A DNA stretch of 64,000 bases from Tubiluchus corallicola (Eukaryota > Priapulida > Priapulimorpha > Priapulimorphida > Tubiluchidae), in NCBI GenBank assembly GCA_030141605.1, contig JAQGDQ010000022.1, forward strand, positions 764,501-828,500. Direction: 5' to 3'. How positions within the stretch are numbered: position 1 is the first letter of the stretch; the number at the start of each line of letters is the position of its first letter. Of the stretch, positions 1 to 14,500 are shown piece by piece. The position numbers were made by a program, and so were the translations under genes. Below the pieces are notes generated by a model. The model was not told where the DNA came from. It saw only the letters and a program-made list of their open reading frames with translations, and ran no database searches.

Positions 1-1053
1 AGTTCATCGTTTTTAGGAGGAAATAATACCAAAATTGCGCGTAACTCCATTTAGATGGGGAAAATCATTAGGCCTATTGCCAAACAAGTACTGTGTTATT
101 TCACAGGCCGACTATTTCCCCTTTTTTTAGAAATCTCTTCTCATAGCAATCTTAGTTCAGCACAATGCTTTTCAGTGAAGCCAGTAGCTGCATGAAACTA
201 AGCTAAGTTTTTTTCTATTCCCCAGCATCAGTTGAACCAGGAGTTTTTGCGGTTTTTGTTAGTTCCTCACTTCTTGTCATCTTATCGAATTTTGTTTTGT
301 GCTTTTCTTGCAGTTCTTTCTTGCATTAACACCGCCCATGTGTCGTCACACATCCAAAGCCAACAATGCCTTTTTAACATAATATATTTGTTTTAAATGA
401 TTAGTCACCTGACTATCAAAAATTTGCACAAAAGCGTATGCATAAATCATATCAATCATACGTTTTACATCAATTACATTTCTGTAACATGCTCTCATGC
501 AAATTATTGTCTCGTAAAAAATTACATTCGCTTTAAAGCCAAAAATGTTATTGGCTTTGTAATTGTCATTACAATGTATAAAGACACACAAAAGAATTGA
601 TGTTTTAAAAGAAATTATTTAGACAGTTTTTACAACTTATGATCCAAAAATGTAAAAATATTGCGATCGTGACTTCTACAAATTCCCCAAACTATCGCTC
701 TGACCTCGTGATTGTCACCACGGCCCCAAGAATACAGCTGGCTGGAGGATAATCCCTCGATATTGTCCTCAATGTAGGCATTATTTATATAAATAATAGT
801 ATACATTTGGAACATACTGTGCTATTTCTGTGAAACAAATGCCAGCATCTACAAAACTCTTAAGAAACTTGTTGACATCCAGTGACATGCGAAATGGTTA
901 TTAGTAATTACACGATAGAAGAATGCAGTCGATACACTGCCTACATGCAGTACGTCCTGCAATAGCTAATGCCTTATATAGTGTGTCATATCAAGTGACC
1001 TCAAAGTTCAAAATAACATATGAATAAGTAAACGCGGCCCAAGAAAATCTCAC
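1..1053. other. Left edge, intron between the array and constant exons off window
   Basis: No supported exon. 870-960 ('gcgaaatggttattagtaatt...') matches the intron left of cassette D (4805-4900) and 8880-8960, so it belongs to a D-class duplication unit. A degraded cassette may lie at 640-820 (see rejected items). Confidence 0.5.
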
Positions 1054-1290
1054 ACCGATGATGAATTAACCAACCCAGTTAAAAGTTTCAGAAAATTCTG
1101 TGTGGATTCTCGGGTATTGGAACCAATGAATTTGCTCTAGAAGATGTGCGTACAAGACCACTTAAGCTCAACCTAGCTATAAGCCTGTCGGCATGAGTTG
1201 TACAAGAGCACTTTGTCCAGGAAATATTGCTGTTGAAGGAGCTACATTAAAGCTCACTTTGCAAAAAAGCGAAATAGACGTACAAGCTTT
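1054..1290 (-). pseudogene. Decayed bait cassette A (D class)
   Basis: A ttttcag|AAAGCTTGTAC acceptor side and a gtgag donor side remain and the body aligns with cassette D, including the 'gatgtgc' Cys-cluster region and 'tttcagaaaattctgtg' at the FPE position. An in-frame stop follows about 14 codons after the acceptor and the WLW codons are lost. Confidence 0.65.
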
Positions 1291-2367
1291 CTGAAAACAA
1301 GATTTAGGCATTTATCGGAATTGCTACTTTGTTGGTGTCCGTCAACTGCTTAAAAATTAACATATACATTGAATGCCAACAATACGTCTTCGTCTTTCTT
1401 GATCCAATTGCTTACCGAATGTAACATCGAGCAGGAGGAATGGGGTAGGGAAAACCGGAATATGTGTAGCAGTGACAATTACTGGGCTGCGAACGGATGG
1501 TAAATAAACTAATGCTATCACAAGGCGTTTAACTACTGATGGCTTAGACAAATCCGTATGTGTATACAATAGTACATTTGTTGCCTAAACTTGAACATTG
1601 ATATAAAGATGCAAATTGTATAAAAATTTGATAAATAGCCTATAATATAATTGAATTTTATAAGATTTTTATTAAAAAGATCAAAGTTTCAACTGCACAC
1701 TAGTAATAAAGTGATAAAGAATGTAATAAAGAATGACTTAAAAAGTTAATATTAAAAATGATGTTTCAGGTTATTTATCAAACTGACGCCCGTTCATGTA
1801 TAAAAATGATAATTTTTTCTTGTCTTCTGTTCCTGTTGGTGCATTAGTTCAGATAATTTTGTGTGCCATTATTGCCATAGTTATCCTGCTACCAAGGGTT
1901 CAGTTAAGTGTGTAATACAGCTCAGGGTATTGTACCTGCCACAGTTAAATCATTTGAACGTTTAACCAATACTCGATTACACGGTCAAGAGCAAGTCATA
2001 ACCTCCATCTGCATATTTTTGTTTTTCTTGGTCTTAGTTGTAGGTGCTACAAAGTGTCAGCATTTTTGGAAAATCAATGCTACATTCTATATGAAATACG
2101 ACAATGTTTATTACTGGTTTAGTAATATACTCTTAATGACACTGATTTTATTTATTCTCAGTGAAAGCAGTGTTCCTCATCCCTGAGTAAATAAAATCAG
2201 TTCATTGCTGAATATTATGTCGCCATGATTATTAAGATGAGTAAATTGGAAAAAAAAGCATCAGTAGTAAGAAGAAAAGACTAACTACAAAGTTTAACAT
2301 ATTGTAATGTATTATAGTCTGCATACAATTTACTATCTATGAGCAACGATCTTGGCAAAAGCCTCAC

Positions 2368-2539
2368 CCCGAGGACGTGTTAATCCACAACCAAGACTCC
2401 GGAAACTCTGTGCGGATTTTCCTTACCGGAGCCAGTGAAGGTATACTGGGCCCACTTGCGCTTCCGCTGCTAAAGGATACGGCATCAATGGCTGGTGGAA
2501 GAGCGCTATAAAGAACAGTGCCATCACCGTATACAGTTT
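2368..2539 (-). CDS. Alternative bait exon cassette B (intact, leftmost intact copy)
   Basis: 172 nt, 56 codons, acceptor ttacag|AA, donor GG|gtgag. It begins [19 protein letters not shown] and ends [19 protein letters not shown]. It has no usable ATG and is short, so ORF scans do not show it. Its bait sequence and upstream intron are paralogous to the broken cassette C. Confidence 0.85.
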
Positions 2540-5500
2540 CTGTAAAATAACCACGTCATGCTGTGATGGTGAGCTTTAAGTTTTCAACCTTTACGTCATT
2601 GCTTTGCAAACTAAAACTGACGCTTGATAAACCAATAAATGGAAAAACGAGCAAATGAATGAATAAAGGAATGAGTGAGTGAGTGAATGAATGAATGAAT
2701 GAATGAATGAACAAAGAATAGAACGAACGAACAAATGTACAACTGAAAAAAATAAAAATCTTAAGCAAGCGAGCAAGTGAGCAAAAGTGAGAACAAACGA
2801 ACAAGCCTTGTTTTAATTAACCTGTTGCTCTGATGCACTGTTCTATTCTTTGTTACCTTAATTCGGCAATTCTAAACCACAAACTCATGCCGAAACCCAA
2901 AACCATGTTTAGACTTTTTTTAATACACGTATAATAGCACTTTTGATAAATCGTCAGTTGCTGGGTCTCGGATAAACTGTTATACAGTGTACATGTAGTT
3001 TGAACTTAAATTACTAAGTGCGCTTGTGATTACCATTTCGAAGATTGAAAAAGACAGATTGTCTTTGACACAATAAAACCCATACGAATTTTCCCCAAAA
3101 ATCACTTGGTTTAATAATGCCCGTCCTGTACATTCACTTTTTTTAAATACATGTAATCCATCAATAAGCAATTGCTGACATTAATCAATAAACATCAGAG
3201 TTTCTGCAACGTGCTAATGAAATATAGATCAACGATCAACATTACTGACCAAAGAGCAATCACTGAATTTGTCCACTATTACTCTTCAATTTTTGTTATT
3301 ATGCAAACTGTATACATTGACCTAAATTTGTATACTCACATAAAGATACAACTACATAAAACCATTTTCTCTTGTCTTCTGTTTCTGCTGGTGTAGTAGC
3401 AACAGTTCAAAAAATTTGTTCTATCTTAGTTATGCCTTTATGCTACTGCAGACTCAGGGCTTTTCATCTACCACAAAGATGATAGACGAGAGCTTGGCAA
3501 ATTGGTAAAATGTAACTTTGACAAGAAGGAAAAACTAACTAAAAGTCAAACATGTATTCCAGTAGTAGCAACAGTTCAAAAAATTTGTTCTATCTTAGTT
3601 ATGCCTTTATGCTACTGCAGACTCAGGGCTTTTCATCTACCACAAAGATGATAGACGAGAGCTTGGCAAATTGGTAAAATGTAACTTTGACAAGAAGGAA
3701 AAACTAACTAAAAGTCAAACATGTATTCCAGCTCCACCTGTGCTATCACTTCTAAACGACACTGCATGGGGAGGTGGTGGTGGTGCTACAGTAAAGAGAA
3801 CACTGTCGTTTAGAACAGCCTCATCGCGGTAAACAGAATTCTATAAAACACTATATGTTAGTCACTCTGCGACGTTTTGCGTTTCCATCCCTTACATCGC
3901 CATTTGAAAATTCAAAACTGATGGATAATGAATGAATAAGCGAACAAATGAAGTAAGGAACAAATAAACATACAGATGAATGTCACAGCCGAGCAAGTAA
4001 GAAAATTGGCGAACAAATGATCGAAAATTCAAATAAATATATATTTGTTGAGTCAACTCAACCATTGTAGTCAATTGTGTCTTTATGATGTGGTAAGCAA
4101 GTTTTTACCAGATATCCAGTTATGGTGTTACTGGTTATGATAATTTAGCAGTATCTGTAAAGCACAAATTCGTGCAATTAATTCCGAATCCACAAACGGT
4201 GTTTAGGCATCTTTTGTTGTAGATATAATTACGCTTCTGATAAATAATTGGTTGCTTGTTTCAAATAAGTTATTATATGCACTGAAATAAAAAAACGAAA
4301 AACTAAAAGTGCCTCGGTATATGTTACACTCACATTTTTGGTAAAAGATCCGCAAAGCCCATCAAAACGTTAAAACTTCACCTGCGCCTTCAGCGATTGA
4401 AAAATCTCTTTTTTCCGTCCTCTCCTTTCTTCCCATTCTCATCCTTCCCCCCTGTCTTTCTGTTTCAATTTATATAATATCTTTGTAAAAATTTAATGAG
4501 AGTGATCTGTGATGCTGATAATATTGAAAATCATTACTTATTAAAATGTAAAAGAGAACGTAACGATAACGTGTACACGTTTTACTTAAGCAGGGTTAAT
4601 AATTGAAACACTACGAGGACGAATGCACATCTTTGATGCTTCGCGCTGCCTACAAACTCAGCAATCATCAACTGAAGGCCCACAGCCTTGGCGCACACTA
4701 GCTCGAAACCTTGACGCTTTGTCTAAAATGTGCATTCATTCACTTAATGTTTGTATTGCCAACAACCACAGAACATAAGGTGATAAACTTATAATGACAC
4801 TAAGCGACATATGAAATGGTTATTATTAAACACAAGATTGAAAAATACACCATCCACATGAACTAGACCATACATTAGTTAATGTACCGAAGTTATTAAC
4901 GCTCCACAGACAGGACAAAGACAGAGATGTAATATCTATACAGACCGTATGAGAGCCTCACCCAGATATTGTATTGACCCAAATCCAAGTTTCAGGAAAT
5001 TCTGTGCGCACTTTCTGTACTGTAGCTAATGAATGTGGTCTAGCAGATGTGCATTCAGGACCACTGCATCTGCAAGGTATGCCACCTGGCGCACATGGTG
5101 CAGGAGCACCATTTAAGGCAAAACCTGCTGCCAATGGAGCCGCATCAAAAGACAGTTCATAATAAGCAAAATCATCGTACAAGCTTTCTGCAAACAAATC
5201 AAATCACAGACTGAAATATCTGCTATAAATAGATGGTACACGGCAACCGGAAGAGAAAGTAGTTGTATAATAATCTCTGTCAAAGCTGTCCCAAATTTCC
5301 TGGCAAGAGAAATTTTGACTTAACCACACTTGCAGAAGGAATAAAAGAAATGGTCAACATCATAGAAATACCATATACGAAAGCGGTGGGACAAGCAGTG
5401 TCTTGAACACTGAACCAACACATGAATACAGTCAGCAGCCATAACAGAAATAAACACACAAACACTGATGTGCTTACTAACACATTGGACTTAGTTTCAA

Positions 5501-8500
5501 GTTTCAACAAGCTCATTTTCCTCATTTTTAATGTGCATTTACTAAAAAATTTTTTTAGAGTAATTATTCTACAAAGACACTTTGCGACCTGAACGGAGAT
5601 TATTTTGTACAGATAGAAATAAAGTAAATTTACGTTATCGTAATTTCTGAGGCTGTTGTGAACATTGCAACTATGAGAATACCATAATAGGCCTACTATG
5701 GGAATACTTGGTATCAGAATACTTTTATAATTAAAGAGAGAAAATTTGTCTGCATAGAAGTAGTATTCACTTGCAAAAACGTTGGTTCTACGAGTATATT
5801 CTTCAGGTAAACAAACCAGCGTGCTAATATGGGTGCTTCCTGGATGCTGAATTGTTGATTTTTTTCAATTGTCAGCAGCACTGCCATCCACATGTGGCCT
5901 GTTACTGTCAGAGTATTTGTAAATAGTTCTTCAATAAACGGTAGTGCGTGGTCCCTTTTTGACATTATTCTTCTGCTGGGCGCTCTCTTTTAGGTTTAAG
6001 TGTAAGCGACGTGGATTTGTGAACTGCCTAATAACCCAGTACTTAAGGACTTGAGCAGCTTCTGGCTAAAAAGATGACTGATACTATCATGATGCAGACA
6101 GAGGTCTTTTCTCATTAATAAATGTTGGCAAAATTTTTGATCAGAGTTTAAAACTTTTATTTCAATTGTTTTTATTATTCTTTACTTAACAGTAAAAAGC
6201 AATCAGATTAACTCTACAATCTTCATGCAGCTAGTTATGCAGCAAAAAAGTAATTTGATGTTTTAATTTTCAATATTTAATGTTTTCATGTTTATATATT
6301 TATTTTAATTTAATGTTTCAATTAAGATTAGAGCTTCTAAATTTATGTGATCTAGCATTTTTATTTTATTAACTTTTTTGAAAACTATTTCACAATGTTG
6401 ATTACTTATCAACAAATAATAAACAATCAAATGAATTTTTGAAATTATTAACTATGAGACACGACCCGAGAAAAGTTTGCTTAACTTCGAAAAAAGTGTT
6501 AAGCAAGCTGCCACAAAGGATTAATCATCATGTTTTGTTAGTCATAAAGGGGTTAGTCATCGCGTTTTGTTAGTCAAAGAAATCATTAAATAAAAACATT
6601 AGCTGTTGTGTTAGTCTCACCCTGATGTTGTATTAACCCACAACCATGATTCTGGGAATTCTGTGCGAATTTGCTTCACTGAAGCCAATGAACCCCGAGG
6701 CAGAGATACTGCTCCAGGCCCAGTTTTACGCGCACCGGCTAGTTCAATTCCACTTCGAAATGCACTCCGACTAATACCCTGTGGTGAAGGACCATCATAA
6801 ATTTCTTCTGCAAAACACAATTTTAGTCTAAACAACAGAAAATATCTCATGCATCCCAGGAATGATAGTATAGAAAATTCAGCAAATAATTTTATTTCAC
6901 TAGGTGGAACGTAAATGTAGCAGAACATTTAACTTAATTGACTGTATCAAAAAATTTCATTTTTCTGTCTAATTTCCACCTAACGAAATAAATAATTTTC
7001 AATTGACTTTACTGCAGAATGTTGTTAAGAAGTCGGATAAAGTTCCCAGATTTGTGATTGTTACGTTTTCATATGAAAAAGAATAGAAAGAGAATTAGTT
7101 GTATGCATGGTGCCTTTCATCAGTGGATAAAAAAGCGACAAACCGTAAGATAAATTATCAGTTTATAATGTCAGTAATGGAATGGTTTACCCGCAAATCT
7201 AATCCTCAAAACAAGCAGTGAAAGCAGTGAAACGTGGTGTAGAACGTTATCACAAAATCTTGTTTAATTTATTCCCAGTAATTATTTACACTGTTTCTGC
7301 AATGCACACTTACCTTTATCAAGTACATAAAGAGATTTAAAAGCTATCAACAGCCACATTATTGTTAATTATGAATGGATAAACCAAATAGTTATATCGT
7401 GTCGATTTTGCTGTTTATTTTGGGCATTAAAATCTTTGCTATGCTGCATAGCCTACACACTCAAGAATATACCAAATATCTTCCATGAAGTACCAGAGGA
7501 AAGTGCCAGAGCTTATTCACGGATTTGGCTATGAATGACGGTTGTGGGATTTCAATGTTAATGTATTGCCATGACATGTAACTGATTAACAGAAAGTCCC
7601 ACAAGAAATCAAGAAAAAATTTCTATGAATAGGCTCACCTAACCAGGGCAGATGTTTTGAAAACTACGTACACTCAGGTAGGACAGATCCAACACATTTT
7701 CGAAAGTAAAACTTAATGACCTTAAAACTATAATGCATGGATGGTAATGATATCTGAAAATGCCAAACTTGTCAGTTTATTGGTTTCAAAACTCTAAAAC
7801 TAGTTTGACTTTCAATTTTACTCGGTACGAAATGAGAGGTGGCAATGGGTGGGGAATGGTGATCCAGCTCACATTACCTCTAGGCTGTCATTAAATTGTT
7901 TTTCATGAGTGCATGAAATTAGTAGCAAAAGAAGTGCACAGAGTACTGCACAAACAAGCTGTTAAAGGCATATCAGAACGGCATATCTAACAAACTATCA
8001 TCCAAGACATAATGGCCATAAGAAGAAAGGTTACTTTGTGTGATGCCGCAATCCACATTCTCATAAAACCAATGATATTCTACAAGTTTTATTCTGTTGA
8101 TAATGACCACATACAACATGCAGTAGGGTAAGTCACTTGCAATTTGCAATATCAGTACGTCTTCAGTTATTGTCTGCTCCAGCAGAAACTGGTCACAGTT
8201 AGTGTATAGAGAAAATTCGACAAGCATTAACTATCAGGAGTGCTACTACACAATATGATAAAGTTTAGTAGGTGTAATTATTTAGGAGTGTGGTTTAAAG
8301 TATATTCCGTAAATTTCACATGTTTCTTGCGCAGTTTTTGCACCATTACAAAGAACACAAATGACAGGTTAGAATAAAGTTACGAATCAAAACTTGGCAG
8401 AATAAACGCGCACGTTGTGTTGGCCCAAAGCCACGACTCTAATTTGGCTTGTTCTAATTTTGTTAAGTCTCGTGTACAAATTTGTTGTGGAAGGATGAGA

Positions 8501-11500
8501 GAAAGTGGCAGATAGTCCATACATCAACTTTGAATCAATATGTACTGATCAGTAAAATTGTAAGGAAACAATCACTAATATTAATAACATTGAAAATTAT
8601 TATTCATAGAAATTCAAAAAACATGATGATAATGTGGATGTCTTTCCTATGCTGGGGTAAACATGGAAAGACTACAAGAGCGAGTAGTGTTCGAAAACCT
8701 TTAGTGCCTGTGAACTGGGTTGACATGAACTCAGAACTTGTAGCCTTGATGTTCACTAGCTTGTAAACCTCACCGAGTACTTGCAAGGCCTAAGATGGAC
8801 ATTCACCCACACAGTGTTTGTATCGTCAATAAACATTGTATATGGCATTGCATATGTATTGGTATGTGGTATCAACTGACCCATGAAATGGTGTAAACAA
8901 ACACATCATAGAAAAATACACTACACACAGACCACAAGCTTTTGCAACAAACTAAAAAAGCCTTGTATGCATTCATGTGTTTAAACTCAGATAAGAAAAC
9001 GTTAGAACTCTTGTTCATCAAACATGACCGTGCTGTTGATTTCTGCCAAAACGCCAGCAGTGCTTTGAATGCAGAGTCGCTTTGGACATGATCTATCTAC
9101 TGTGAATTCATGCACTTTGTGGACTTACTTATGTGTATGAACAACATAGTAATCCAATGTTTAAGGAAATGTACATGCCACGAACATCTTCTGACTATCG
9201 ACTTAGCATACGGATGCCAATTTTTCGCTAATCTTTGCTTAGGAATATGCCTAAACACTGAAAAATTGGCTGGAATTTTAATTTTCAATGTTTCAAGTTT
9301 TGAGTCTTTAATTAATAATAGGTGGTTCCAAAATTATGTGGTCTGCAGATATTGTTAATATTTTATCAAAAGTATAAGCATATCTAGTACATGCTAGTTA
9401 ATAATAATTAAATAAATACATTTAAATAAATACATAATCCTGGTTATCAGATAATTTTGTGATAAAAAAGTAATGAGCAACGTGCCATAAAGGATTAAAG
9501 TTTTGTTAGGCAGAGTGACCATTCATAAAATTCAGTTCTTGGGCGAGCCTCACTTTAATGTTGTATTAATCCATAACCATGATTCTGGGAATTCTGTGCG
9601 GGTTTGTGAACCCCCAGGTAGAGATGTGGCTGCAGCATCACGTGCATCAACTCCACTAAAAAGTTCTTTTACTCTAAAACGTGGTACAAGGGGTCCACCA
9701 CCGAAACCAATTGAAATAAGTTCTTGAGAAAGAGCTTCTGCAAAACACAATATTAGTCCAAATAAACACTTCCTGGAACCTGGGATAAAAGTTATAGAAA
9801 ATTCAATTTAAAAAACTTTAGATGGAAAATAGATAAAATATGTTGTATGACGGTTCGCCTAACTGGCTTTAGCAAATGTAAAATTCCATAAGGAGTTAAT
9901 AATAATTTGTAAGTGTTCATTAATTTTATCAATGAAAAGGAAGTTATTAGCTTCAAGGAAACTTTCTACACAACGACCTATGAGGTCATCAGGTCAAATG
10001 TAGCACTTTCGTTGTTAGCTAAATTATCAGCTGGGGTTTCAGATTTGATTAAAGTTGCCATTTTGTCAGCGGAAAAAACGCACAGAAAAATAATCAGTCA
10101 GCATAGCCTGTTTTCAGCGAGTTATACAAGAACTGTTCCCATTATTTGATTAACATAATTATAAACGAAAGACGAGTGTTGATTTGCAGTGGCATCTCAA
10201 AATTTGTGTAACTTCGTAATATATAATTAATAAAAACCCCACAATGAAGAAGTTAGGAAGAAGTTATATAAATAGTCTCTCTTAACAAATGCAGTTTTTT
10301 GCATACACTAGAGCAATAAAAAGGCTCAACATAAGTTTTTAGACAAAATTTATCAGAATGCTTCTAATTACAATTATTGCACATAGCCTGGTAATGACTT
10401 TAAGGAGATTATCTAACCTGCCAGCAGTTTGCTGTCTTCAAATTTCAAAACAGCTGCATCTTCTGCGGCCACTCTAAAAATGAGTTGGCTAACTTGGACC
10501 TAACTCTTTCAACTGTCTCACGAAAAATCAGAACATGAGAAGGGATTACTTACTAAGTGGCCTAGCGCGACTCAGCAGTCGTCATTAGTTGCCCAACGTT
10601 AACGTACTGTAACAGCACATTGTCAGTAAAAAAATATACCAAGTCTTGTACCCACCGGCTGTTAAAGTCATAAACAAAAAAATGCATTATTTAAGACAGT
10701 CATTCATCTACTACATAATGGCGAGAATAAAAGGTTAGCCCTGGCGACGTGACAAACTACAACTGAGATGCTTAAAAGCTTTTCTGTGCCTATTAAAACT
10801 GTTAGTACTAATAAGCGAGCCAAATCCCTTGATTAGAAAAGGCTAAAAAATATACACAAATTATGCAATAATGTTTGTTGTGTTCTCAGACAATTACTTC
10901 TTGTTTTCTGAAAAGACACGGGAGGGTAAGCGTGTTTTAAATCATTGTCGAAAAAAATAGTGATATTCTATAGATTACTATCATTAAAATGCCGCTGTAA
11001 TATCTTCGGGAAGTTTACTACTTATAAATGAATAGACTCTGTAAATCAACAATATATGTGCAGGAGTAAAGAAACAAAATCGTTGTACGTGAAAAATACG
11101 TCAAATAGTTCTTTACCGGACAATTTGGGTAAGCTAAATGCCTATATATATATATATATATACATATATATACACGACTTTTGATAATATATGGCAAAGT
11201 TATATTTAAACTACATGTAATAAGATGTTTACAAGAATAAGAAGTATTGCAGCAACATCAAAAATATGCACGTGCACAATGCTTTTCATCTTTCCATATT
11301 AAAGTTTCAAGCCTACATTTCTAATGTCAATAAATCTGTAGATATTATCAACTAAATTCAAAATCTGCCAAACAATGTACTGGATGGTACATATCCTTTT
11401 GCTAGGGGTATAGAAAAGCACCGACTGTTAGTACAGTATAATTTATTATATAAAAGTATTGCTGAAACAGTAGAGAATTTATCAAGCCCCCAAGTTTAGT

Positions 11501-14500
11501 ATGAAATTATCGTAGATATCGCACAGCCCGCAATCTTAAGGGATATGACTGGGCAATCAGTTAATCAAAGAACTCAAGATTCTCCAACACATCTTCCAGA
11601 CATCTCACAAGCGTATCTATTATGTACTGATTGGGCTGTTTTTTATTACCTTAGCGCCCATGCTGTTCCTTCAGGACAGCTCTAATGTATTTTGCTTGTT
11701 TCTGTATCTCCCGTAAAAAATTTGTACGACCTACAGAGGAGGCGAACATGTACTAGCTTAACAGACAGCTGCTACAAAAAGTTTAGCACATAGAATCACT
11801 TGACAGTGTTATTTGTAGTTAGCCTACACATCTATTATTGACGGTTTTTGGTCTGCCAGAAAGAACAAATAATGGAAGACAAAAAACAATAGAATAAAGT
11901 TTGACATGAAGAGGAGGTACTCCTATGTTGTATAACTGACCAAAAATTTCGACTCTGAAAATTTCATTCTGATTTTTCTAGGTCTGTCATAAATGTTTGT
12001 TAAGAAAGGAAAAGTTGGGACTAAGGACTGGACACTAGATGTGGTAGTGGTAGCAAATGTGCAGATGTGCATTCAGGACCACTGCAGGTACAAGGCATGC
12101 CACCTGGCATACATGGTGCAAGAACACCACTTGTGGCAAATCCTTCTGCCAAGGGAGCTGCATCAAAAGACAGTTCATAATAAGCGTATTCATCATACAA
12201 GCTTTCTACAAACAAAGGTTTAGCCACATCAGATTTAACAACTTTCTGTACAGTTTAAAAGAAATTTATAATGTTTTTGTGAAACTTTGTTTCCTTCTCT
12301 CATAGCCTTTTTTATAATAAACAAATGGTGGAATAGCTAAACATGAATCAAAATCCAGTCTAAGATAATAGGAACTCGTATTAGGCTGCTTTTGATGAAA
12401 GAAGATTAGTCACGTAAATGTTGTGGTTTCTTTATACAGCCGAGCAGCACAGAAAATGTAAATGACGAAAACTCACTATAGAAAATTATTGCTGGATAAC
12501 GCTACACTCTCTATTAAGCCACACAGTCACATCTGTGCCACAAATACATGACACACAGAATCCAGAAAGGTAAGGTCCACTTAATAGATGGTCCCTATCA
12601 AAGATCACACGTCAAAATTTTCTGGCAAGACATCTTAAACTAATAACAGTTGCAGAAGTGTTCAATTTCATTGAAATACTGAATACTTCTTGAACGGTAA
12701 ACCAATGTTCTTAGTGACCATAACAGGAATAACAATTATCCACATTAACACTGACTAGTTACTGTGAAGTAGTTTCAAGTTTTCAGCATGTAACTTTCCT
12801 CATTTTCAAGACACATTTAGGAACAAAATCTTCTAAAGTAATAACTCTACAAAAACTGATTGCGCAGTGAATAAAGATCATTTAAAAAAGCAATTCTATG
12901 TTATCCTCACTTTAGTGAATCGTTGCAAAAACTTTTCATCAACTATGCAAAGAGCTAACGAGTACAATCTTCCCACTATTACAACAAATTAGATAGAAGC
13001 GCATCTTGGAAATGCCCATATTCTGTTGTAAAAAGTCAGAAAGATTCTACAGTAAAACTGGCAGCTTGTTGGTACGTATGTGTTAATTTCCTTCAATTAT
13101 CATCAGCACATCAGAACAATCAAGTGTTGTTTTCGTTGCAGATTGTTCATCAATGCTGTAACGCAGGGTCACTTGTTATTATAGTTGTTTATTTTTCACT
13201 TTATCTTTTACACAATTAGTCCTAAAATGCCAGGAAAAATGCCAGTCACTTTGAGTTTTCCAATGCACAAATAATGTATGTTATCTGGCATTTCCATTTT
13301 ATCAGTTTCTCAGAAGTGCAGAACAAAAAGTGCTCAAATAAAAACTGACTTGACGCATTATTTGAAATTATATGTATAGTTACTGTTGGTGTCAAGCAAT
13401 TCAATCAAAAATTCTATCATTATTTGTTTTCTTTTTACAAATTTACAAATATGCATATGCAAAACTGTTTAAAAAGGAAGCCAGCCTTAGTCATGTGACT
13501 TACGCTTTTAGTAGTGCACGCCACCTATCAATCAAACTTGTTTCTATACGTAGTCACACTTTCTGTTGCCGCTATACTGTTCATTCCGTTTTGTGATACT
13601 TTCGTTGTTTTTGTCTATTAACTAGTTGCATTTTCAAGCCAAGTCACCAGTAAATGTAAGTCACATCTACCTTTATAATTAGTTAAACGTTTAAATCGGT
13701 TAAAATTGCTTCATAGAGTCATAAAGTAATAATTTGTTTCAATCTTCTTAAAACTTCTTAAAACTTTTTAAAACTTTTTGTCTAAATGGTAATAAGCTTT
13801 TGCACATTCCAAAGCACCTTTTGTAATCCTGTATTTTAATAAATTGCAGGTCTATCGCACAGTTCAATACAGATTTTTGCCGTTTTATTGCCTGGACTGG
13901 GCGCATCCACATCATAGACATTTACTGCTAGGGGTGTAGAGATGGCTCAATTAGCACTCACGGAGAGCAACTTACGTAAGATGCACAAAGCCGATTTGAA
14001 AAACTTATGTATAGACTATGGACTACCAGAGGAGGGCACTAAGGACCAACTCATCGCCAGGATGCTGAAGGACGCGAGAGACGCCCGCCATGAAGCCGAG
14101 AGAACAAGCGACGCCATGATAGAAGATTTGCCTGAGCCGATAAGCGAATCCCAGACACCTGATGGTCAAGGTCAACAACTACCTGTTGCAGACTTACAGC
14201 AGCGCACGTTAGTAGACATCTCACGACAGCAATCGCAAAGAATGCCGGACTACAGTAGCCATCGACCACGAGTTATTAAGCCGTTCAATGCATATTCGTT
14301 TGCCGGGGATAGTAGGCCGATTAGTCAAGAAGATATTAGCCTTGCACCTGTAACTAAAACTCAGCCAAGGTCACAAGCCCATTCAGTTAAATCTGGAGTT
14401 AGTAACGTTAGCCGTCGCGCACAAGCATACATTGAGAAAGCCTTAGAATTAAATGACGAGGAAGCCAAAATCAAAAGGCGCATGGCTGAAGCTAAAATTC

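Noticed and set aside
630-815. 61-codon minus-strand frame that might be another decayed bait cassette
   Set aside because: Only a short stretch ('agaagtcacgatcgcaa') resembles the FPESWLW codons; no acceptor or donor in the expected phase. Left as a possibility, not annotated.
1357-1569. 70-codon minus-strand frame in the array
   Set aside because: No conserved R-x-x-F-P-E-S-W end and no matching splice sites; looks like intron.
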